From the NCBI GenBank assembly GCA_012799605.1, contig JAAZKX010000011.1, positions 1-64,000 on the forward strand: DNA of 64,000 bases, read 5' to 3'. The position numbers were made by a program, and so were the translations under genes. Each line of letters starts with the position of its first letter. The first letter of the stretch is position 1. This DNA comes from Bacillota bacterium. GTDB lineage: Bacteria; Bacillota; DTU030; DUMP01. Positions 47,237 to 55,823 of the stretch are shown here, piece after piece. The notes under the pieces are model-generated. The model was given only the letters and a program-made list of their open reading frames with translations, was not told the origin of the DNA and did no database searches.

Positions 47237-48427
47237 CTATAATTTGGCCGCAGCCTGCTTCAATTCTTCAGTTTTATCCGTTTGCTCCCACGGCAAGTCC
47301 AGATCAATGCGGCCGAAATGTCCGTAAACTGCCAGCGGCCTGTAGATCGGCCGCCTCAAGTCCAGCCCGGATATTATGCCCGCTGGACGCAATTCGAAAT
47401 GTTCCCGTACAAGCTGGCTGATCGCAATATCGGGGATTACCCCCGTGCCAAAAGTATCGACTGTAATAGAAACCGGCCGGGCCACCCCGATAGCATAAGC
47501 TAGTTGAACCTCGCACTTTTCGGCCAGACCCGCAGCCACGATGTTTTTGGCTACATAACGAGCGGCATAACTGGCAGAACGATCTACCTTAGTCGGATCT
47601 TTTCCAGAAAAAGCCCCGCCCCCATGGCGGGCGCTACCACCATATGTGTCCACAATGATTTTACGCCCAGTAAGTCCGCAGTCAGCCGCCGGCCCCCCCA
47701 ATACAAACCGCCCGGTCGGGTTAACGTAAAATTTTGTTTTCGCATCTAAAAATTGTGCCGGGACGACCGGTTTAATCACCTCTTCAATAACATCAGCCCG
47801 GATCTGGGCCAAAGCGACATTTGGGCGATGCTGGCCTGAAACCACCACCGCGTGCACTCTCAGCGGCCGGTCGCCTTCGTACTCTACCGTAACTTGAGTT
47901 TTGCCATCGGGGCGTAAATACGGCAGCAATTCGTTTTTCCTCACCTCTGCCAACCGGCGGGCCAAACGATGGGCTAAAGATATGGGCAAGGGCATCAGCT
48001 CCGGCGTTTCCCGGCACGCATAACCAAACATCATACCTTGATCACCAGCGCCGAGTTGGTCCACAGAATCTGTCGCACCTTTTTTTGCCTCCAGGCCCTT
48101 GTCTACACCCAGGGCAATATCAGGAGATTGTTCATCAATAGCTGTCAGTACTGCACATGTATCCCCGTCAAAACCAAACTTGGCTCTGGTATAGCCAATA
48201 TCTTTCACCGTCTGACGAACCAAGCTTGGAATATCAACATAGCAGCGGCAAGAAATTTCCCCCGTTACCAATACTAATCCGGTCGTAACAACCGTTTCGC
48301 AAGCTACGCGGGCGTAGGGATCGCAAGCTAAAATAGCATCCAAAACTGCGTCAGAGACTTGATCGGCCACCTTATCAGGATGTCCTTCGGTGACAGATTC
48401 AGAGGTGAATAAATAACGACCCTGCAA
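47237..48427 (-). CDS. metK: S-adenosylmethionine synthetase
   Basis: Makes S-adenosylmethionine from methionine and ATP. 396 aa. Signatures: [29 protein letters not shown] and [17 protein letters not shown]. The upstream frame is open through a riboswitch and cannot be used; the start is a TTG at 48427 with GAAAGGAGG 7 nt upstream (an ATG there is out of frame). Expression is set by the SAM riboswitch. It supplies the methyl donor for the cobalamin ring methylases encoded next door. Confidence 0.96.
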   Translation of the reverse strand: MQGRYLFTSESVTEGHPDKVADQVSDAVLDAILACDPYARVACETVVTTGLVLVTGEISCRCYVDIPSLVRQTVKDIGYTRAKFGFDGDTCAVLTAIDEQSPDIALGVDKGLEAKKGATDSVDQLGAGDQGMMFGYACRETPELMPLPISLAHRLARRLAEVRKNELLPYLRPDGKTQVTVEYEGDRPLRVHAVVVSGQHRPNVALAQIRADVIEEVIKPVVPAQFLDAKTKFYVNPTGRFVLGGPAADCGLTGRKIIVDTYGGSARHGGGAFSGKDPTKVDRSASYAARYVAKNIVAAGLAEKCEVQLAYAIGVARPVSITVDTFGTGVIPDIAISQLVREHFELRPAGIISGLDLRRPIYRPLAVYGHFGRIDLDLPWEQTDKTEELKQAAAKL

Positions 48428-48445
48428 CAAACATCCTCCTTTCAA

Positions 48446-48591
48446 TAAAAAAGACCGCTTCAATCCGGAAGTGGCCTTTCTGCTCCTATCTTCCAGAATT
48501 GATATTCTGCAGGAATTGGCACATGGCCAGAAAGCCTCTGGCATGCTGCCGGGCTTCATTGGGCCAGTCCCTCCACCGCTCTGGATAAGAG
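48446..48591 (-). promoter_or_regulatory. SAM-I (S-box) riboswitch with terminator, upstream of metK
   Basis: Minus strand. P1 closes perfectly (CTCTTATC 48584-48591 with GATAGGAG 48483-48490). Between them are the canonical S-box blocks: CCAGAGCGGTGGAGGGA, TGGCCC-ATGAAGCCCGGCA, then GTGCCAATTCCTGCA and GAAGATAGG. Downstream, GGCCACTTC / GAAGCGGTC followed by T6 (48446-48476) forms the expression platform. Known behaviour: bound S-adenosylmethionine causes termination before metK. Confidence 0.95.
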
Positions 48592-48626
48592 TCTTCTATC
48601 GGATTGTAATCAAGCTGTCCTGTCTG

Positions 48627-48656
48627 ATCGTAGCACAGCCGGCTAGAAGCTGTCAA
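48627..48656 (-). promoter_or_regulatory. promoter for the metK leader
   Basis: Minus strand: TTGACA (48651-48656), 18-nt spacer, TACGAT (48627-48632). Predicted transcription start is about 30 nt upstream of the riboswitch P1, which fits. Confidence 0.65.
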
Positions 48657-48696
48657 GAAATTCTGCTCAACTAGGTAATGTCCGTGGAGTGCAAGT

Positions 48697-49644
48697 TTAT
48701 GTCCTTTTACGCGCGGGACGCACGAATGAAGGCTGCTTCCCGCCGGTATGACCGCCGGTCGCCGGATCGGCGCCATGGTCAGATACAACCCGGATAGTAT
48801 GGTTAGATGCCAACAGTTCTGGCAGTACCACCTGATCGATTTGCATAAGAAAGGCTTCTTTTTCCCTTTTATCCATCCTATGCGCTGCTTCGTCGCAACC
48901 GCCAATATGCAACATGGTAAATGGGTATTTTTTTGCCAGTGCCAAGGTTAGACGGGTTTTTGTACCAAGATCAGTATCGGTATCACCAGTCATTCCAGTA
49001 AGCGACACATGGTACATTTTTAGTGCCTTTGCCAGGCCCCGAATTATATTTGTAGCGCTGACAACAGCTGCTTTTACCGGAAAGGGCGGCAGGGGTTGCG
49101 CTACAGATGCCGCCCACGGAATTATTAGCCGCCGAGGATTGCTACTGTTTAGCATGATCAGGGCCTCTCTCAGTGCCGGGATGTCAGGGCTGAAGAAGTC
49201 GCGGGCATTTCGACCCAGCATTTCAAACGGTAGTAAGGCCGGGATAGAGTCGACAAAGGATGCACCTTTCGGAATAATCAGCAAGCCCTTGTAGCCGCCC
49301 AATGAAACATATCGCGCTCGCTTCAACTTAGGTAGCTTGTCCGGTTCATCACAAAAACCGATGCCGATACCCTCATCGTCCACTTCAACCCAACTGCCAC
49401 GAAAAATCAAATCATCCGGCTTAAGGTCTATCCCTGCCCCCAGGGCCTCAATCCATCCTCGTATATTTTTGGGCGGGGAAGTAAAGCCAAGAAGTGATAA
49501 CACACAAGGTAGCGTCCCCGCTTTAAAGCCGTCTGGAACCGTATTCACATGCTCACGCCTAGGAAAAGAGGCTAAGGTAGGATATTTCTTTACATTAAAG
49601 TCAGGGTCATTCATGCCATCGATAATACATAGTATCTCAGACAT
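48697..49644 (-). CDS. ApgM-like alkaline-phosphatase-superfamily metalloenzyme
   Basis: 315 aa. Fold marks of cofactor-independent/archaeal phosphoglycerate mutase (ApgM): metal Asp in CIIDGMND (D9), nucleophile position KAGTLPCVLSLLGF with Thr44 where ApgM has Ser, second-site D/H in GGCDEAAHR, and SDHGADPATGGHTGG for the remaining metal ligands. The start is the ATG with a GGGG site, overlapping the cbiC end by 8 nt; the longer frame is rejected. Last gene of the cobalamin operon. Glycolytic mutase work is unlikely from this place; a phosphatase or phosphomutase on a cobalamin intermediate is one inference. I do not know an assigned role. Confidence 0.7.
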   Translation of the reverse strand: MSEILCIIDGMNDPDFNVKKYPTLASFPRREHVNTVPDGFKAGTLPCVLSLLGFTSPPKNIRGWIEALGAGIDLKPDDLIFRGSWVEVDDEGIGIGFCDEPDKLPKLKRARYVSLGGYKGLLIIPKGASFVDSIPALLPFEMLGRNARDFFSPDIPALREALIMLNSSNPRRLIIPWAASVAQPLPPFPVKAAVVSATNIIRGLAKALKMYHVSLTGMTGDTDTDLGTKTRLTLALAKKYPFTMLHIGGCDEAAHRMDKREKEAFLMQIDQVVLPELLASNHTIRVVSDHGADPATGGHTGGKQPSFVRPARKRT

Positions 49645-50272
49645 GGTAGTCCCCTGTGGCAATTCGAAGCAAGGCGTTACAAATGGCAGCAGCAACACTA
49701 CTGCCGCCTTTACGCCCCCGTGCTGTAATATACCGTAGGCCCGAGCGCATAAGAACATCTTTAGATTCCACCACATTTACAAAACCCACCGGCACCCCGA
49801 TCACAAGTTCCGGCAAAAGCCTTCCCGCCTGTTTGAGTTTACATATTTCTAATAGGGCTGTGGGTGCGTTACCGATGGCAAAAATAAGCGGCTTGTCAAT
49901 TGCCGCCGCTTTATTCATCGCCGCTTTGGCCCGGCTGCTACCATTTTGTTTAGCCGCCCTTACTACATCCGCATCGTGCATAAAGCATAGGAGATCCCCA
50001 CCGAATGCTGCCAGCCGCTTTTTATCCACTCCGGCTTTCACCATCTCGGTATCGCTGACGATGGATACACCCCTTTGCAGGGCCGCTACCGCATGCTCTA
50101 TGACACCTTCCGAAAAAACAAGGGTTTCCAAATATTCAAAATCAGCAGTGGCATGAATGACGCGCATAATCACCGGGGCAAGGTTTGGATTGAGAGGGAG
50201 AGGCAGTTCATTTTCTATCAACTCAAAACTGCGCCGTTCAATTTCAGCCGGTTTTATAAACTTCATAGTCAA
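49637..50272 (-). CDS. cbiC: cobalt-precorrin-8 methylmutase
   Basis: Shifts the C11 methyl to C12 to give cobyrinate. 211 aa. Family signature VIHATADFEYLETLVFSEGV with the catalytic His (about 40) and SDTEMVKAGV; later FAIGNAPTAL and PVGFVNVVESK. The start may be the TTG at 50272, whose AAGGGA site is at 7 nt, or the ATG two codons on. Overlaps the cobO stop. Confidence 0.93.
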   Translation of the reverse strand: MTMKFIKPAEIERRSFELIENELPLPLNPNLAPVIMRVIHATADFEYLETLVFSEGVIEHAVAALQRGVSIVSDTEMVKAGVDKKRLAAFGGDLLCFMHDADVVRAAKQNGSSRAKAAMNKAAAIDKPLIFAIGNAPTALLEICKLKQAGRLLPELVIGVPVGFVNVVESKDVLMRSGLRYITARGRKGGSSVAAAICNALLRIATGDYHV

Positions 50273-50796
50273 AATTCAATCCCTTCGCGGGCCGCAATTC
50301 CCCTATCATGGGGATGCTTGCACTTGATAAATTTTGTTATATAATCTGCTACCTCGATAAAATGGTCTGGGACGCTCCTACCGGTTAGTACCAGCTCCAA
50401 CCCAGCTGGTTTGTTCAAAATTAGCTTATCGGCTATTTCAGTATCGAGCGCACCCTGGGCATAAGCTACGCCGATTTCATCCAGAACCAGCAATTGACAC
50501 AAGCCACTAGCAACCAGACAGCGTGCTTTCAATAGGTTTTCATTGTTTTGACATCGCATTTCTGCCCGGTCTTGGTCAGAAGCAGAGCTGTAAAAGCCAA
50601 AGTCGCGGCTATTTCGCAGGACGGTTACACCAGCTAATTGCGCCAGCGCCCGTATTTCTCCAGTTTTGCGCCCCTTGAGAAACTGCACCAACACAGTCCG
50701 CATACCGCTTCCGTAGGCCCGAAGGAGCAGACCCAATGCTGCCGTCGTTTTCCCCTTCCCGTCCCCGATATAAAGATGAATCAAGCCCTTCCTCAT
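50269..50796 (-). CDS. cobO: cob(I)yrinic acid a,c-diamide adenosyltransferase
   Basis: Transfers the adenosyl group from ATP to reduced cobalt. 175 aa, CobA/BtuR family. P-loop GDGKGKTTAALGLLLRAYG at residues 12-30, with VLVQFLKG and LLVLDEIGVAYAQG. ATG with GGAGG upstream. After a 230-nt gap from cbiA. Confidence 0.94.
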   Translation of the reverse strand: MRKGLIHLYIGDGKGKTTAALGLLLRAYGSGMRTVLVQFLKGRKTGEIRALAQLAGVTVLRNSRDFGFYSSASDQDRAEMRCQNNENLLKARCLVASGLCQLLVLDEIGVAYAQGALDTEIADKLILNKPAGLELVLTGRSVPDHFIEVADYITKFIKCKHPHDRGIAAREGIEF

Positions 50797-51026
50797 GCCT
50801 CAGCCTCCATTATTTTATTTATAACTAAGCCCAAGATCCAAATACTTTCGCTGCGCGGCCCCAAGATCCTCCCCTCCAGCCGCCGATTTCACCCGGGCCG
50901 CAAATCGAATCTTCTATTTTATTGATATTAACGGGCAACCAGGCCAGACCCCGGGGGCGGTTTGCCGCAACGTTCTTCCAGAAGGGCGATACCCGGGCAG
51001 AAAATTTCTACCTGATTATGATAATG
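50797..51026 (-). other. 230-nt gap between cbiA and cobO
   Basis: The only large gap in the operon. The cbiA frame stays open for about 32 codons past its TGA, giving a tail with a CPGIALLEERCGKPPPG stretch, before TAA. The rest has GC-rich segments that might fold. I see no ribosome binding site for a gene, no second cobalamin box and no clear terminator. Confidence 0.4.
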
Positions 51027-52352
51027 TCATTTTGGGCAAAGCACCATCCTCCTCACAAAGCTAGCGGCGAAAGCAGGGTTAGAGGGAAAATAAAGATATG
51101 GGAATCCGGCATATAAGTTAGCTCTTGTATGAATACAAGGATAGCTAAGATCACGCCCGGCTTTCTTGGCCACGAAATGGTCACCGGGACTATCGCTATC
51201 CCAATAATGGAACTCATGCGAACGGATAGATTCACCGGCCCCACAGAGCAAATTATCCCGCCGCGCAGTCAAGGTAATGTACCCAAAACGCTGAAGGCGT
51301 TTTCTAGTAAATGCAGCCCCCCGAATTAGTCCGCACATGGGCATCCCATCTAAACTGTTGTGTAAGTAGACAAAGCCGCCCCCCTCTGCTATAGTCGGAA
51401 GGCCCCCTTCCACTGCTTGGCGGATGCTCTCGCGCATGGTTTTGTTTTTTGATAGAGCCCTGACATAACGTTCTGGGTAGCCGCCGCCCAAATAGAGCCC
51501 ATGGATCTGCCTTGGAATAGCACGATCGCGAAGCGGGCTAAAAAACAGCAATTCACAGCCTAATGCCTCAAGTAACTCCAGATTTTCCTTATACGAAAAA
51601 CAAAAAGCCTCGTCCCGGGAAAAAGCCAGCCGTACTTTCTTTTTTTGATAGTGCCGTATTGCTCGGGCAGCAGGCAAAGGAGGAGCTGTCTCCGCTAACG
51701 CCAACAGACCGTCCAGATCCAGGCCCCGAGCTGCTTGGCGGCCCAAAGCTGACAGAGCAGCGGTAAGAGCCGCCATCTCATCCGGTTTCAAAAGGCCGGG
51801 ATGGCAGTCTGGTAAGGCCCATTCATTCCTAGACGGCATTGCGCCATAAGAGGCAAGTCCCGCTTCCTCGGCGAAAGCCTTTAGATCAGGATAGCGGGCT
51901 GCACTGGCATGGTTAAAGATAACCCCGCTAATATGACTGGGGTGACGGTAGCGGGCAAAGCCCTTGATAGAAGCAGCTAATGACTTTCCGGCCCTCGCGG
52001 CGCTGACCACAAGGATGGTGGGCGTATTTGTCTCCCTGGCTACGGTATAGGCCGAGGCATCGTCGCTGGCACCGATACCGTCATAATAACCCATCGCCCC
52101 CTCTATCACCGCCACCTCCCCCGCCCGGCGGGCCAAATGGGAACGCAATCCATCGCCATCAAGGAAAAAGGGATCCAGGTTATAGGCACCAATAGCAGAA
52201 ACTGACCGGTGAAAGATGGGATCTATATAGTCAGGCCCGCATTTAAAGGCTGTGGCTATCACACCGCGCCCTTTCAGCGCCGATAAAATGGCGCAAGTCA
52301 CAGTAGTTTTACCACAGCCGCTGTGCGTTCCCGCAATCAGCAGCCGTTTCAT
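51027..52352 (-). CDS. cbiA: cobyrinate a,c-diamide synthase with altered glutaminase site
   Basis: ATP-dependent amidation of cobyrinate side chains a and c. 441 aa. N-terminal dethiobiotin-synthetase-like ATPase (about 1-190) with P-loop AGTHSGCGKTTVT and IEGAMGYYDGIG; C-terminal glutamine amidotransferase (about 238-435) with GLYLGGGYPE and the His in SHEFHYW (H379). The nucleophile position, normally Cys in AECGG, reads IAEGGGFVYL, so Cys is Gly324 (codon GGG, 51381-51383). The rest looks intact, suggesting an enzyme fed by free ammonia or a misread base. Overlaps cbiET by 4 nt. Confidence 0.92.
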   Translation of the reverse strand: MKRLLIAGTHSGCGKTTVTCAILSALKGRGVIATAFKCGPDYIDPIFHRSVSAIGAYNLDPFFLDGDGLRSHLARRAGEVAVIEGAMGYYDGIGASDDASAYTVARETNTPTILVVSAARAGKSLAASIKGFARYRHPSHISGVIFNHASAARYPDLKAFAEEAGLASYGAMPSRNEWALPDCHPGLLKPDEMAALTAALSALGRQAARGLDLDGLLALAETAPPLPAARAIRHYQKKKVRLAFSRDEAFCFSYKENLELLEALGCELLFFSPLRDRAIPRQIHGLYLGGGYPERYVRALSKNKTMRESIRQAVEGGLPTIAEGGGFVYLHNSLDGMPMCGLIRGAAFTRKRLQRFGYITLTARRDNLLCGAGESIRSHEFHYWDSDSPGDHFVAKKAGRDLSYPCIHTRANLYAGFPYLYFPSNPAFAASFVRRMVLCPK

Positions 52353-53542
52353 AAGTTATCCCCGCCTACACTCAAGATGGTAATAGGGTTTTGAGCTTGC
52401 ATCAGATGCAAATCCCCGCTTCTCCTGCCCCGGGCGACATTTAGCTGCACAATTTCCGGCTCTAAACCAAGGGCAGAGAATTTGCTAATTGCTTGAGCCA
52501 CAGTTTCAATGGTCACTGCGGTAATAACAATTCGCGCTCTCGGATTCTTGGCCAAAACGGCGGCCAGGATCGCCTGTACTTTGCCGCCGCTGCCGCCGAT
52601 GAAAACTGCATCAGGCGGAGGAAGGGCCTCCAATACCTCCGGGGCTTCCCCACCGATGAGGGAAACGTTCCCCACCTTAAAGGCAGCACAGTTTTCCTTA
52701 ATCAAGGATAGGCCCTCATCACGGCGCTCCACAGCATATACATGACCGTCATAGGCATTAAGCGCCATCTCTACCGTCACCGAGCCAGTTCCGGCACCGA
52801 GGTCCCAGCAGACAAAGTTTGGGCGTAGGTTTAGCTTCGACAGCACAACCGCCCGGGTTTCACTTTTAGTCAGGGGAATCGTAGCCGAGCGAATAAAACA
52901 ATTGTCTGGCAACCCGACTGGGGTTGTATCGTCAAACGCTTCGTTTTCAAGCAGTAATACTGACAGCGATGGGAAATCCCCCTGCGCCAGGGCCTCCAGC
53001 TGTGTTTCATAAACACGTTCGTCCTCCGTACCCAGGTTTTCCCCCACGAAGGCCCTTATTTTTTTGAAGCCGACATCGCCTAACATAGCGCCGATTTCGT
53101 TGACCTTGTTCCCTGTGAGACAAAATGTTAGGCGATTGCGCCGTACTGTATCGATGATAGCCAAGTCCCTCCCATGGGTACTCACAAACACCGCATCCTG
53201 CCAGGGCAGCTTTAACCTAGCAAAAAAAGCAGCGACAGTAGAGATGCCCGGTACGAGGCGGACCTGATAGGCTGCCAACGCCGTCGTCAGTCCTATCGCT
53301 GCACTATAAAAGCCCACATCACCAGATACGAGCACAGCAAATTCCGCCGCCTCCTCCTTAGCAACAATAGCTGATACCTCCTGGGGTAAATAACAGGGAT
53401 AAGAACGAGCGTGAGATCCTTTGAATAAATTCAACAGCCTGGGCGCGCCCAAGAGAACATCAGCCTGCGCTATCGCTTGCCGCGCGTCCCCCGTAATAGT
53501 GCCCTCCCCCAAACCTACACCGACAATATTTATCCTCTTCAT
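52349..53542 (-). CDS. cbiET: cobalt-precorrin-7 C5,C15-methyltransferase (CbiE-CbiT fusion)
   Basis: 397 aa, two enzymes in one chain. CbiE half (about 1-205): tetrapyrrole methylase with GVGLGEGTITGDARQAI, VSGDVGFYSAAIGL and VPGISTVAAFFARL. CbiT half (about 210-397): Rossmann methylase with DLGAGTGSVTVEMAL, the S-adenosylmethionine motif, and the decarboxylation at C12 follows. Equivalent to CobL of the aerobic pathway. ATG. Confidence 0.93.
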   Translation of the reverse strand: MKRINIVGVGLGEGTITGDARQAIAQADVLLGAPRLLNLFKGSHARSYPCYLPQEVSAIVAKEEAAEFAVLVSGDVGFYSAAIGLTTALAAYQVRLVPGISTVAAFFARLKLPWQDAVFVSTHGRDLAIIDTVRRNRLTFCLTGNKVNEIGAMLGDVGFKKIRAFVGENLGTEDERVYETQLEALAQGDFPSLSVLLLENEAFDDTTPVGLPDNCFIRSATIPLTKSETRAVVLSKLNLRPNFVCWDLGAGTGSVTVEMALNAYDGHVYAVERRDEGLSLIKENCAAFKVGNVSLIGGEAPEVLEALPPPDAVFIGGSGGKVQAILAAVLAKNPRARIVITAVTIETVAQAISKFSALGLEPEIVQLNVARGRRSGDLHLMQAQNPITILSVGGDNL

Positions 53543-54291
53543 AGGCCCAACCTCGCAATGTGTCTACAGGCTATTTCTACGGAAACACCTCCGCGGTCAT
53601 TCGGTTTTGCCAGTACCGCCGTGAGCATTCCTAGGCTTTTGGCCGCGCGAATTTTTTCGGGAAATCCACCTGTACGGCCTGAATCCTTGGTCACGAGAAT
53701 TCTAGCTCCGGTGGCCTTAAACATGGCCCGGTTGAGCTCCTCCGAAAACGGTCCCTGCATACAAATAAGCTTGTCCGGACCGTAGCCAAGAGCAAGGCAG
53801 TGACTGAGACTATTTATACAGGGTAAAACGCGCAGCCAGACTCGCTGCTGATATTGTGGCAAGCCTACAAACACCCTAGCCGAAGACGAACCTGTGGTCA
53901 CAAAGATGCCGCCTGGCTCCCCTTTGAGCCAATCTATCAAATCATCCATATTATCGAAGTAGATGCAGGCTCGCTCTTTGACACTTTCTCTAACAATGCG
54001 TACAAGAGGAATATTCGCTCGCCTACAAGCGAGAGCGATATTTCGGCTGGCTTCCTCAGCATAGGGATGGGTGGCATCATAAACTTGGGCAGGAACGTTT
54101 TCAAACAACAGTTCAGCCATCTGGTCTACCCCCAGCCGCCCAATCCGCACCTCCACCAGCGGCAAGGCTTCAACCGCGCGAGCACCGGCCTCAGTTGCAA
54201 CAGAATATATAATCGGAACCCCACAGTGGGCGCCAATCTCACATAGTTTCCGCCCTTCGCTGGTGCCCCCGAAAACAAGAGCCTTAATCAT
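53539..54291 (-). CDS. cbiJ: cobalt-precorrin-6A reductase
   Basis: NADPH- or NADH-dependent reduction of the macrocycle. 250 aa, CbiJ/CobK family with FGGTSEGRKLCEI at the start, DATHPYAEEASRNIALAC, GGIFVTTGSSSARVF and the terminal TKDSGRTGGFPEKI. Start at 54291 (ATG, GGGG 8 nt upstream); overlaps both neighbours. Confidence 0.92.
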   Translation of the reverse strand: MIKALVFGGTSEGRKLCEIGAHCGVPIIYSVATEAGARAVEALPLVEVRIGRLGVDQMAELLFENVPAQVYDATHPYAEEASRNIALACRRANIPLVRIVRESVKERACIYFDNMDDLIDWLKGEPGGIFVTTGSSSARVFVGLPQYQQRVWLRVLPCINSLSHCLALGYGPDKLICMQGPFSEELNRAMFKATGARILVTKDSGRTGGFPEKIRAAKSLGMLTAVLAKPNDRGGVSVEIACRHIARLGL

Positions 54292-55015
54292 GACCATATC
54301 CCCTGGGTGTAACCATGCGTCCGCCGATATTACGGGTTCCTGTGTTACCGATAAAAACGATTTCCGTCATCCCAACTACTTCCGTTCGTAGTTTACCTAA
54401 AGTCGTAATCGAAATCGATTGCCCTTCCCGAGCAATATTACGGGCAATTCCACAGAGGCGATCTTCCGGTATTTTTTCTAGCAAGATATTACAGGCAGCG
54501 CGCAAATGCCCTGCTCTTTGCTTGCTGCCGGGATTGTATAAGCATAGAACAAAATCGCCCTCAGCGGCAGCCCGCAAGCGCTTTTCGATAATTTCCCACG
54601 GGGTCAATAAATTGCTGAGGCTGATCACGACAAAGTCATGACCGATGGGCGCGCCTAGCAAGGCTGCCCCGCTTACTGCCGCTGTCACGCCTGGAATAAC
54701 CTCGATCTCAATTTCCGGCCCCTTTTCAGCAAGTTCATATACTAGGCTTGCCATCCCATAAACCCCACTGTCGCCGCTGGAGACAAGGCTTGCAGTTTTT
54801 CCGCTTTCCACCAATTCGATGGCTTTGCGGCAGCGTTCTACTTCTTTCCCCATCCCTGTTTCGTAATAATCCTTATCCGGAAATAGCGGACGCAACCGTT
54901 CGATATAGGCCGTGTAACCTACGATAACATCTGATTCGCGCAGGCACTTGCAAGATAATTTTGTCATATTCCCAGCGTCGCCGGGTCCAAAACCAACAAC
55001 ATACAATTTACCCAC
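54284..55015 (-). CDS. cbiH: cobalt-precorrin-3 C17-methyltransferase
   Basis: Ring-contracting methylase. 243 aa, tetrapyrrole methylase fold with LYVVGFGPGDAGNMT, SSGDSGVYGMASLV, VIPGVTAAVSGAALLG and LVLCLYNPGSKQR-type NPxS motif. A GTG at 55015 has AAAAGGGG upstream and overlaps the cbiG stop by 8 nt; two TTG codons further up are less likely. Confidence 0.93.
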   Translation of the reverse strand: MGKLYVVGFGPGDAGNMTKLSCKCLRESDVIVGYTAYIERLRPLFPDKDYYETGMGKEVERCRKAIELVESGKTASLVSSGDSGVYGMASLVYELAEKGPEIEIEVIPGVTAAVSGAALLGAPIGHDFVVISLSNLLTPWEIIEKRLRAAAEGDFVLCLYNPGSKQRAGHLRAACNILLEKIPEDRLCGIARNIAREGQSISITTLGKLRTEVVGMTEIVFIGNTGTRNIGGRMVTPRGYGHD

Positions 55016-55823
55016 TTGCAATCCCCTTTTCAAACACCGCCACGGCTACGCCATCTTTGGCTGTTTTTTGTAAAATTAGTTTACCAGCGCGACCGCACAA
55101 GGCAGCCGCGCGTTCACAGACATTATCAACCCCTACCGTCCGCAAGACCAGATCGGAAGAGGTAAATTCACCTTGGACTTGTGCCAGTTCTGCCGCCGAA
55201 TAAAAGTGAAGCGGAAGATTGTGCGCCGCTGCAAAGCCGAGCAAACCTTCCTCCTGCCGCTTAAGATCGAGCGTGGCTAGCTGGCAAATTCGGCTGAGGG
55301 AGATTTTTTGATCTCCCAGTAAAATGGTCACCGCCCGTTCGATGGTTTTGGCTGAAGTCCCCCGCCGACAACCGATCCCCAAAACCAGGTTCTGCGGCTG
55401 CTGCTCGCTTAAGCTGACAGCGTAACAAGCGCTGGCAGTGGTAATTACCGGAGTAGCGTTGACCAAGGCGGCTATTTGCTCCGTTAATTGATTTGCCCCC
55501 CCTGCGTGTCCCGACAGGAGGCTAATAGCAAAACGCCCCCTTTCATCACAAACCACCACAGCCGGATCAGTTCTTTTGTCCTTCACCAGCGGTGCGATCG
55601 CCCGCACTGCAATGCCACAAGCACCGACGAAAACCAATGCATCCTTCTGGTCAAATAGTCGGAACGCAAGTTCATAAACAGAATCGAAGGGTTCAAACAC
55701 CCCCCCTTTGGCCTGGCGTGCAGCTAGATAATAGCTTATTTCGTGTCCTCGGTCCTGCAAGGCCCCCAACCGCTCCATTAGGGCGGCACCGCTGGTCGAG
55801 AAAGCAATGGCAGCGATCCTCAT
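55008..55823 (-). CDS. cbiG: cobalt-precorrin-5A hydrolase
   Basis: Opens the lactone and releases acetaldehyde in the anaerobic pathway; its presence identifies that pathway. 271 aa. N-terminal CbiG_N with FVGACGIAVRAIAPLVKDKRTDPAVVV split region and SLLSGHAGGANQL; C-terminal CbiG_C starting LVLGIGCRRGTSAKTIERAV. Overlaps cbiF by 4 nt. Confidence 0.93.
   Translation of the reverse strand: MRIAAIAFSTSGAALMERLGALQDRGHEISYYLAARQAKGGVFEPFDSVYELAFRLFDQKDALVFVGACGIAVRAIAPLVKDKRTDPAVVVCDERGRFAISLLSGHAGGANQLTEQIAALVNATPVITTASACYAVSLSEQQPQNLVLGIGCRRGTSAKTIERAVTILLGDQKISLSRICQLATLDLKRQEEGLLGFAAAHNLPLHFYSAAELAQVQGEFTSSDLVLRTVGVDNVCERAAALCGRAGKLILQKTAKDGVAVAVFEKGIASG

Noticed and set aside
48428-48559. 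44-codon upstream extension of metK
   Set aside because: It would be inside the SAM riboswitch and its terminator; the family's start motif follows the TTG at 48427.
48486-48905. 139-aa minus-strand open frame over the metK leader
   Set aside because: It covers the metK promoter and the SAM riboswitch and overlaps the 3' end of the ApgM-like gene in another frame; no ribosome binding site or family pattern.
49656-50156. 166-aa plus-strand open frame
   Set aside because: Antisense shadow of cbiC.
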